From UBA4285 sp050944355 (GTDB taxonomy: Bacteria > Bacillota > Clostridia > Lachnospirales > Lachnospiraceae), in assembly GCA_050944355.1 (NCBI GenBank), contig JBMNQX010000013.1, forward strand, positions 1 through 45,656: DNA of 45,656 bases, given 5' to 3'. The position numbers and the translations under genes are program-made. Each line of letters opens with the position of its first letter. Position 1 is the first letter of the stretch. The notes under the pieces are model-generated. The model was not told the origin of the DNA and did no database searches. It saw only the letters and a program-made list of their open reading frames with translations. Positions 39,666 through 45,656 of the stretch are shown here, one piece after another.

Positions 39666-40940
39666 TTATTCGTGAAGTCCTGTCAGGTTGTCCAGGTACT
39701 GCTCGGTTACGTAATCCATTACGCCGTCAGCATCAAGCTCACCTGCGATTGCGCGGTCAAGTGCGTCACGAAGTGCGTTGCCGGCGCTTTCACCGGAGTG
39801 CTCTTCCTCGACAACGGATGTGTCGTACTGCGGCTGATCAATCGATGCCTCGATCTCCATGTTGAAGATGTCAAGACCGTCAACGGTGTATTCTACTTCG
39901 GTACCCTTTACGCCCGGCAGATAGTTGCCTGTCTCGCAGTACAGCGTGTAGTTCTCATCCTCATAGAACCACTCAAGGAACTCCTTGGCTTCGTCTTCCA
40001 TGCCGGATCCGTCGAATGCGAAGAATACGTTGCCGCCCAGGCTGGTCGCCTTGTACTTCTCATACGGCATCAGAACCGGGCACCACTCAAAGTCTGTGAT
40101 GTTTTCGCTGTAGTCATTCATTACCCAGTTGCCGCACAGATGAGCCGCAACCTTGCCAGACTTGAATGTATCCTGAGCGTTCTCAGCGCCTGTTCCGATC
40201 GAAGCGGTTGAGATACCGCCATCTTCAAACATACTCAGGAAGAACTCAATGCCCGCCTTTGTCTCATCGCTCTTGAATACAAAGTGTGTGCTGTCATCCG
40301 GATCGAAGTACTGCATACCGAACGAATACAGGATGTTGCCGGATCTCTGCTGAGAATGGTCAATTACGAACGGAATTGTGATATCCGGATCGTTTGCGGC
40401 AACTTCTTTTACAGCTTCCACAAACTCATCCCATGTCCATCTCTCATCCTCAGTCGTCGGATACGAAACGCCCGCCTTGTCAAATGCAGTCTTGTTGATG
40501 ACCATGCCTACGGCCGTATCGTTGATGTCTGTCGCCATCAGCTTGCCGTCACGAACCATGCTGCGGTTGAAGCTGTCAGGATCGAGACTCGTGTCATCCA
40601 GCGGAAGGACATAATCGACATACGTATCGAAACCTGTCGTCTTGCAGAGGGCCGGAAGGTCTCCTGCCTGTGCGCGGTTCTTGATCGTCGTCTCAATGTC
40701 CGCGTAAGCTACCTCGTTGATATAAGCCTGAACATCCGTGTGCTCAGAATTGAACTTCTCAACGAGCTTTGCCATCGCTCCTCCTTCCAGAGTATCATCT
40801 GAAAGAAGAATTTCCAGCTGCTTTACTTCGCCGCTCGAACCGGATTCGTCCGATGACGATGAACTGCTGCCGCAGCCGGCAAGCGTGCTTGCTGCGAGCA
40901 CGGCTCCCATTGTTAATGCAAGGATCTTTTTCGTGTTCAT
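39666..40940 (-). CDS. ABC sugar transporter substrate-binding lipoprotein
   Basis: Captures a sugar outside the membrane and delivers it to the two permeases encoded just upstream. From the ATG at 40938-40940 (MNTKKILALTMG, GGAGG upstream) the 424-residue protein has a lipoprotein signal with cysteine 23 in LAGC, then a serine/aspartate-rich linker and a family 1 binding protein fold (NSEHTDVQAYINEVAYADIE, GVSYPTTEDERWTWDEFVEA, GKVAAHLCGNWVMNDYSENI). The ligand is unknown; neighbours suggest an oligosaccharide containing fucose or uronic acid. It is the last gene of its operon, contrary to the common order. Confidence 0.93.
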   Translation of the reverse strand: MNTKKILALTMGAVLAASTLAGCGSSSSSSDESGSSGEVKQLEILLSDDTLEGGAMAKLVEKFNSEHTDVQAYINEVAYADIETTIKNRAQAGDLPALCKTTGFDTYVDYVLPLDDTSLDPDSFNRSMVRDGKLMATDINDTAVGMVINKTAFDKAGVSYPTTEDERWTWDEFVEAVKEVAANDPDITIPFVIDHSQQRSGNILYSFGMQYFDPDDSTHFVFKSDETKAGIEFFLSMFEDGGISTASIGTGAENAQDTFKSGKVAAHLCGNWVMNDYSENITDFEWCPVLMPYEKYKATSLGGNVFFAFDGSGMEDEAKEFLEWFYEDENYTLYCETGNYLPGVKGTEVEYTVDGLDIFNMEIEASIDQPQYDTSVVEEEHSGESAGNALRDALDRAIAGELDADGVMDYVTEQYLDNLTGLHE

Positions 40941-40960
40941 ATTTTTCCTCCTAATAATTA

Positions 40961-40979
40961 AATGCGCACCATACGCATT
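40961..40979. promoter_or_regulatory. Inverted repeat in the leader of the binding-protein gene
   Basis: AATGCG, seven bases, CGCATT, 20 bases before the start codon in the 85-base gap after the permease. It may stabilise the 3' part of the mRNA so that the lipoprotein is made in excess over the permeases, or be an operator. A TTGACA lies upstream at 40997-41002 without a matching -10. Confidence 0.4.
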
Positions 40980-41025
40980 CGTTAACTCATGCAAACTGTC
41001 AATGAACTCTTCGCAAATCCCTCAG

Positions 41026-41844
41026 TCATCCCTTGACGCCGGACGACATATTTGCGTTGATGATCTGCTTGTTGAAGATGATGAATATCACAAGGATCGG
41101 GATCATCGTCAGAACAGTTGTGGAAAGGATCAGAGACCAGTTGACGGCTTCGGCACCGGACAGTACACGCAGAGCAAGCTGCAGGGTGTATTTATCCGGA
41201 TCCGTCAAAGCCAGCAACGGCCAGATGTAGTCATTCCAGCGCCACTGGAAGCTGAAGATCGCCAGAATCGCAATCTGCGGTCTGCAGATCGGAAGCATGA
41301 TCGAAGTGAAGACTCTTCCCTCACTCGCGCCGTCAATTCTCGCCGATTCCATCAGTTCATCCGGCACCGATATAAAGAACTGCCGCATCAGGAATGTACC
41401 TGTCATGGTGCCGATTGTCGGAAGGATGGCGCCCCAGAGGCTGTTGTACAGTCCCAAAGCGTTCAGGACTGTGAAACTCGGGTTCATGATTACCTCGGTC
41501 GGCAGCATTGTGGTCGCGAGCATGCACATGAACAGGATATTCAGCCATTTATAGTGATATTTTGCCAGCGCATATCCGCACATACTGCTCATGATAATGG
41601 TGAGAATTGTCGCAAAGAACGTGATATACACTGTGTTTCCGGTATACAGGAACAGATCAAACTGTTCGAACGCATCTTTATAGTTTTCCAGAGTCCACTG
41701 CTTCGGGAAGAACGTCAGCGGATAGCTGAACAGTTCCGAGCCGGACTTAAAGGAACTCAGGACCATCCAGAGCACCGGGAAAATCCAGCAGAAAGCAAGG
41801 AAGAAAAGCAGAATATGAAACAGTACAGTCTTAAATGTTTTCAT
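41026..41844 (-). CDS. ABC sugar transporter permease, MalG type
   Basis: Six-span inner permease of a carbohydrate importer. The 272-residue protein starts MKTFKTVLFHILLFFLAFCW and carries the EAA loop SARIDGASEGRVFTSIMLPI, which docks the ATPase. It follows the MalF-type permease by 16 bases and comes before the lipoprotein gene. No ATPase gene is in the window, so a shared one such as MsmK, encoded elsewhere, is likely. Confidence 0.95.
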   Translation of the reverse strand: MKTFKTVLFHILLFFLAFCWIFPVLWMVLSSFKSGSELFSYPLTFFPKQWTLENYKDAFEQFDLFLYTGNTVYITFFATILTIIMSSMCGYALAKYHYKWLNILFMCMLATTMLPTEVIMNPSFTVLNALGLYNSLWGAILPTIGTMTGTFLMRQFFISVPDELMESARIDGASEGRVFTSIMLPICRPQIAILAIFSFQWRWNDYIWPLLALTDPDKYTLQLALRVLSGAEAVNWSLILSTTVLTMIPILVIFIIFNKQIINANMSSGVKG

Positions 41845-41860
41845 GTCTTCTCCTCCTCTC

Positions 41861-42766
41861 TCAATCCTGTTTTGACGTTACTCTGGTCTGAATGATAGAC
41901 AGAATCATCAGAATCAGGAACAGAACCATGGAAGCCGCGCTCGCGTAGCCGACCTTATTCTTCGTAAATCCTGTCGTGTAAATGTACTGAATCATGTAAG
42001 TCGTCGCCGTGCCAGGACCGCCGTTCGTCAAAGACTGAACCATAGCGAATACCTTGAACGAGCTGATGGTCGAAAGAAGAATGACCATGAAGGACACCGG
42101 ACGCAGTTCCGGAAGCTTTACATGAATGAAAATCTGCCAGCGGTTTGCGCCGTCAAGCCGCGCCGCCTCAATCTGTTCCGTCGAAATCTGCTTGAGAGCT
42201 CCGATGAAGATCAGCATGTTAGTGCCGCATCCTGACCAGACACTGGCTATGACGGTTGTAAAAAACGCCGCCGTAGAATTGGTCGCCCAGTGGACTCCGG
42301 AGCCTCCCAGTGACTGCAGCACATAGTTGACAAAACCGAATGTCTCGCCGAAAAGCCAGCGCCATACAAGGCCGACCATGATGGCGGAAAGCAGAACCGG
42401 CCAGTAAACCAGCACACGCAGAACCGGCATTCCGTGAATCTTTTCAGCAGACAGCAGCAGGCCGAAAAGAAGCGATACGATATAAATCAGCGGCACCGTC
42501 ACAACCGTATACAGCATGGTGCGGAGAAGTGCCATATAGAAATCGCTGTCCTGGAAGAGCTTCTGATAATTGCTCAGTCCAACGAAATCCATTTTCTTGA
42601 ATCCGTTGTAATTGGTAAATGAATACATCAGTCCGATTACAGCAGGAATCACAAACCAGATGATAAAGAACACTATGTTTGGGAGGCAGAAGCCAAAAGC
42701 CCAGAGCTGTTTGGTGTCTCTTTTTTTCTTTCGGCCTGCCTTCGCCACTGCCGTTTTAGCGCCCAT
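41861..42766 (-). CDS. ABC sugar transporter permease, MalF type
   Basis: Partner permease with about six membrane spans and a basic N-terminus (MGAKTAVAKAGRKKKRDTKQ). The EAA loop is EAARLDGANRWQIFIHVKLP. 301 residues, normal for the group. It lies 126 bases after the ROK kinase gene, with GGGAGGG before the ATG; the gap shows no clear terminator or promoter, so read-through from the upstream genes is likely. Confidence 0.95.
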   Translation of the reverse strand: MGAKTAVAKAGRKKKRDTKQLWAFGFCLPNIVFFIIWFVIPAVIGLMYSFTNYNGFKKMDFVGLSNYQKLFQDSDFYMALLRTMLYTVVTVPLIYIVSLLFGLLLSAEKIHGMPVLRVLVYWPVLLSAIMVGLVWRWLFGETFGFVNYVLQSLGGSGVHWATNSTAAFFTTVIASVWSGCGTNMLIFIGALKQISTEQIEAARLDGANRWQIFIHVKLPELRPVSFMVILLSTISSFKVFAMVQSLTNGGPGTATTYMIQYIYTTGFTKNKVGYASAASMVLFLILMILSIIQTRVTSKQD

Positions 42767-42892
42767 ATACTCCCTCCCTGTTTTTCCTGACAGACAGGCT
42801 GCAGCGATTCAGAAAACATCAGTGTCTGCTGCTTTACACCTCATCTTCTGTACGATTCGCCTGATCTGTTTGTTTACTGAACATCAAATGAT

Positions 42893-43858
42893 TCAAACTT
42901 TCAATATTCCTGTCAGAGCCGCCGATCCGATAAGTCCCGCGTCATTTCTCAGGCTTGCCAGTCCGATCTCGGTATTCTTTTCGGAATAGCGGGAATAGCG
43001 ATATTTTTCGACCATTCTTTTAACCGGAACAAGAAGCACATCTCCGAAATTGCTGATGCCGCCGCCGATCAGAAGTCTGTCCGGCTGAAAGATATTGATG
43101 AGATTCGTGATCCCGATCGCAAGGTAGTACACGTATTCATCAAATACTTTCTTTGCCGCCGCGTCCCCTTCGTTCAGAGCCTGCAGCACATCTTTTCCCG
43201 TCAGATGTCCTTTTTCCCTGTATACCTTTCCGAGTACTGAATCAGGAACCTCCTCTGCCTTCCTTTCCGCCTGACTGACCAGCGCTGACGCTGAAGCATA
43301 CGCCTCAAAACATCCGCGTCTGCCGCAATTGCACGGCCGGCCGCCGGCCTCAATCACCATATGTCCAAACTCTGCCGCGGCATAATTGATGCCGCTCCAG
43401 ATTTTACCATTTACAACAATTCCGCCTCCGACGCCTGTTCCGAGTGTGACCAGAACAAGCGATCTTACGCCTTTTCCGGCACCGGCCATATATTCACCGA
43501 GCGCCGCGCAGTCGGCGTCGTTTCCTCCCGTCACCGGGATTTCCAGAGCTTCGCGCAGTTTACGGATAAACGGAAAATTGGTCATCCCCAGATTGTTCGC
43601 ATATTCGACGCAGTCCGTTTCCTGATTCACCGTTCCCGGCATTCCGATCCCGGCGCCGCCGATATCGCTCATCGAAAGGCCGGCCGCTGCCACCTGATCC
43701 CGGCATGCGCGGACCGTCGTCTCAACAAGCGTCTCCGGCTCCGCCGGCATTCCTGTTGGCACAGATCCGCGGCTGATGATTTTTCCTTCCGGTGTCACAA
43801 CAGCCGTCTTAATCGTTGTTCCCCCGAAATCAATTCCAAGTGCGCATTTTGTGCCCAA
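42893..43858 (-). CDS. ROK-family sugar kinase
   Basis: Phosphorylates a hexose or amino sugar with ATP. The protein has the phosphate-1 motif ALGIDFGGTTIK, GNDADCAALGEY with the catalytic aspartate, LGTGVGGGIVVNGKI, and the ROK zinc site with H-x-x-x and CNCGRRGC. No DNA-binding domain, so it is an enzyme, not a repressor. I set the start at the TTG 43856-43858 (MGTKCALGIDFGG) because GAGGAG lies exactly six bases before it; an in-frame TTG at 43876 would overlap the upstream gene and lacks a site. 321 residues. Substrate unknown; glucose, mannose or an aminosugar are all possible. Confidence 0.92.
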   Translation of the reverse strand: MGTKCALGIDFGGTTIKTAVVTPEGKIISRGSVPTGMPAEPETLVETTVRACRDQVAAAGLSMSDIGGAGIGMPGTVNQETDCVEYANNLGMTNFPFIRKLREALEIPVTGGNDADCAALGEYMAGAGKGVRSLVLVTLGTGVGGGIVVNGKIWSGINYAAAEFGHMVIEAGGRPCNCGRRGCFEAYASASALVSQAERKAEEVPDSVLGKVYREKGHLTGKDVLQALNEGDAAAKKVFDEYVYYLAIGITNLINIFQPDRLLIGGGISNFGDVLLVPVKRMVEKYRYSRYSEKNTEIGLASLRNDAGLIGSAALTGILKV

Positions 43859-43868
43859 GGCGGTCTCC

Positions 43869-45506
43869 TCAGCCAATCGTAATCGTCCTGTCTACCGGCG
43901 TGTACGCGTTCATATAAAGCGTAAATCCGCCGACATTGATCTCTTCATTCTGATAATGTCCCTTGAACTCGTGCTCTGCGAAGCCCGGTCCGAGTTTTAT
44001 TTCCTCGTCCTCATACCGCAGCGTTATATATCCGTCGCGGAGAATCAGATGCTGAGCCGCCTCAGCCTTCATGGCAAATGCCGGATGCTCCAGTGCTGTC
44101 CCGGCCGGAATATCAAATTCGACGCGGAGCGGCAGTCTGTCGAGGCCGTCCGTGTGAAGATGAAGCGTCAGGCCTTCCGGCTTTTCTTCCACATTCAGTA
44201 CCGTGTGAATCCGGCTGCTCACAAGTTTCTTTCTCTTTGACTGATCCATCTTCCACCAGTCAGACGTTTCCGGCTTTTTCTCGAACGGAAGATAGTACCA
44301 GCCTTCATTTTCCGCCTCGAGAACCGACTTTGCACCGTCCGTCTCAATCTTCTGCGGGATGAAATTGCGGATGTCGCAGTAGCTCTCGCCGACTTTCATT
44401 CCGACACAGAACGAGCCTTTCTTGAAATACAAAAAACTGCTCTTTCCATTGATCAGCGTGTAACAGTAATTCTTGTTTCTCACACGCAGAACTCCCGCGT
44501 GTTTGAAGAATTTGCGGTATTCCGTCGGGAACCCGTAATGTCTGAATTCGTGATGCAGCATCTCGTCGTGCCGGATCACGATATGCCAGCAGTCAGGCGC
44601 CAGATCACCGCGGTTCGTGTTGTCCGCGAGAATCTTGTGTGCGGCCGCGTCGAAATCGTCAGCTCCGTCGTGTTCGGCCATGTACAGGTACTGATAGAAG
44701 TACTTGTCCGCGTACATCTGTTTTCCCTGATCCTGTCTGGTCGAATTCTGTGTAAAAATCGTATCGTCCGGATCGATGTAGTAAAACATCATCCGGAGAT
44801 TTCTGCGCACATAGCCCAGATATTTGTCATCGCCGGTCTCCTGATAGAGAGCCATCATGGCGTTGTTCACAACCGCGTTGTAGTTTCCGGTCGACCGCTC
44901 GGCGTACTCACCGTCTTCGTCGCCGTCAATTCCCTCGTTCAGATACTGGGTGGCTCTGTCCCGGAGCTGCTTCGCAAAATCTTCTTCGTCTGCGAACAGA
45001 TTGGCGCCCTGCATCAATGCCGCGCTGATTCCCCAGCGGTGATTCGGCGTGTGGAAACCGCCTGTCATGATGCCGTTCAGCGCCTGATGAAGCGTTTTCC
45101 GATACCACACTTTCATATCGCGGATAAACGGAACCTTTTCGTCGCCATACTTTTCAATCAGACGATAGGCGGCAATCAGACGTTTGAAACAGAACGAAGT
45201 GTCGGGAGCCGAGTAAAAGTTGCAGCTCGTGAAATCAAACGAACCATTGAGTCTCTGCTCTCTCGTCACAAACTCAGCGGCCAGACGCAGCGTCGTCTCC
45301 AGTCCGCTGTCGTGGTAAAAGCGGCTCTCCGGTGTAAAATACACGGAAAATGCCGTTGTCATCGCATAAATTGTGGGCTTGACCTCACGGATCTCACTGC
45401 GGATGGCGCCGCAGCGGATGTCCTCCGGATCCCTGATCTGCTGCTTAATAAAATTCTCTGTGCGCGTCTCGGCGCCCTGCATCAGATGTTCATACAAGCG
45501 ATTCAA
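43869..45506 (-). CDS. Lyase-like protein B of unknown activity (paralogue of 37905-39548)
   Basis: A 545-residue soluble protein that aligns over its whole length with lyase-like protein A, at roughly half identical residues by eye. Shared blocks are TGGFHTPNHRWGISAALMQG (148-167), YAERSTGNYNAVVNNAMMAL and FTQNSTRQDQGK, and both end in a beta-rich domain finishing with YMNAYTPVDR or a variant. The start is TTG at 45504-45506 with GGGGG nine bases upstream, supported by the alignment. It heads the operon with the ROK kinase and permeases. No signal peptide. Activity unknown; a lyase or hydrolase on imported uronic oligosaccharides is inferred. Confidence 0.75.
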   Translation of the reverse strand: MNRLYEHLMQGAETRTENFIKQQIRDPEDIRCGAIRSEIREVKPTIYAMTTAFSVYFTPESRFYHDSGLETTLRLAAEFVTREQRLNGSFDFTSCNFYSAPDTSFCFKRLIAAYRLIEKYGDEKVPFIRDMKVWYRKTLHQALNGIMTGGFHTPNHRWGISAALMQGANLFADEEDFAKQLRDRATQYLNEGIDGDEDGEYAERSTGNYNAVVNNAMMALYQETGDDKYLGYVRRNLRMMFYYIDPDDTIFTQNSTRQDQGKQMYADKYFYQYLYMAEHDGADDFDAAAHKILADNTNRGDLAPDCWHIVIRHDEMLHHEFRHYGFPTEYRKFFKHAGVLRVRNKNYCYTLINGKSSFLYFKKGSFCVGMKVGESYCDIRNFIPQKIETDGAKSVLEAENEGWYYLPFEKKPETSDWWKMDQSKRKKLVSSRIHTVLNVEEKPEGLTLHLHTDGLDRLPLRVEFDIPAGTALEHPAFAMKAEAAQHLILRDGYITLRYEDEEIKLGPGFAEHEFKGHYQNEEINVGGFTLYMNAYTPVDRTITIG

Positions 45507-45537
45507 TCGTTAAATCCCCCAGAGTCTTTCCCTTCAC

Positions 45538-45557
45538 TGTCCGCCGGTACGCGGACA
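45538..45557. promoter_or_regulatory. Leader hairpin or operator ahead of lyase-like gene B
   Basis: TGTCCGC, six bases (CGGTAC), GCGGACA, between the predicted start point and the gene. It could be an operator or an mRNA hairpin. No T run follows, so it is not a terminator. Confidence 0.4.
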
Positions 45558-45609
45558 AATTTCGCGGTCATCGAAAATATCGATATTCTGCTTTACTTAC
45601 CCTGTTGAT

Positions 45610-45638
45610 AAATAAATATTAACATTCTGTAAAGTCAA
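45610..45638 (-). promoter_or_regulatory. Probable promoter of the glycan operon
   Basis: Minus strand: TTGACT (45633-45638), 17-base spacer, TTATTT (45610-45615) in a very AT-rich stretch. It would give a leader of about 95 bases before the TTG start. The -10 is poor, so regulation by an activator is possible. Confidence 0.4.
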
Positions 45639-45656
45639 CAACAAGTCATAAATAGT

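Noticed and set aside
43859..43876. Upstream TTG start for the ROK kinase
   Set aside because: It would overlap the stop of the lyase-like gene and uses up the GAGGAG that serves the TTG at 43856-43858.

Overview
The window looks like chromosomal DNA of a Gram-positive, Clostridia-type bacterium, possibly a Lachnospiraceae-like gut organism. The evidence is strong AGGAGG ribosome binding sites, several TTG starts, a groESL operon with a CIRCE operator, and an ispF-cysE-cysS-mrnC-rlmB-sigH block in the order known from Bacillus and Clostridium. Carbohydrate genes are of the ABC-importer plus cytoplasmic-enzyme type. Nearly all genes are on the minus strand; only two small membrane-protein genes are on the plus strand. 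The taxonomic call is inference from gene content.

Positions 1-9.6 kb hold a complete type I-E CRISPR-Cas locus on the minus strand: cas3, cas8e, cse2, cas7e, cas5e, cas6e, cas1 and a cas2 fused to a DEDDh exonuclease, followed almost immediately by the array. The array enters from the left edge and shows three repeats and two whole spacers. The locus is visibly more AT-rich than the housekeeping genes to its right. Positions 9.65-11.0 kb are an accessory patch of small unknown genes, duplicated pieces and frame-broken remnants that resembles the decayed immunity-gene arrays seen near polymorphic toxins; that reading is inference.

Positions 11-28 kb are mostly core genes: groESL, a methionine aminopeptidase with a zinc-knuckle N-terminus, a CBS-domain manganese pyrophosphatase, a CtpE-like P-type ATPase, a cold-shock protein, xylulokinase, glutaminyl-tRNA synthetase, shikimate kinase, Hsp33, a methyltransferase and a SEC-C protein. 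At 25.1-28.2 kb is an unusual trio: a stand-alone amino-acid adenylation enzyme, a PLP decarboxylase of the diaminopimelate/ornithine family, and a free carrier protein. Together they could load an amino acid on the carrier and decarboxylate it there, as BtrK does in butirosin synthesis. This is the best candidate for an undescribed small pathway.

Positions 28.5-36.3 kb hold purA, a GH105 unsaturated-uronyl hydrolase, tRNA-Thr(GGT) and the sigH block. Positions 36.5-45.6 kb form a glycan-use locus: two paralogous lyase-like proteins of unknown activity, a GH29 alpha-L-fucosidase, a ROK sugar kinase, and an ABC importer (two permeases and a lipoprotein) without its own ATPase. None of the enzymes carries a signal peptide, so oligosaccharides are probably imported first and cut in the cytoplasm. 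A recurrent octamer, CATTTGTC, is scattered on both strands and is frequent between genes.
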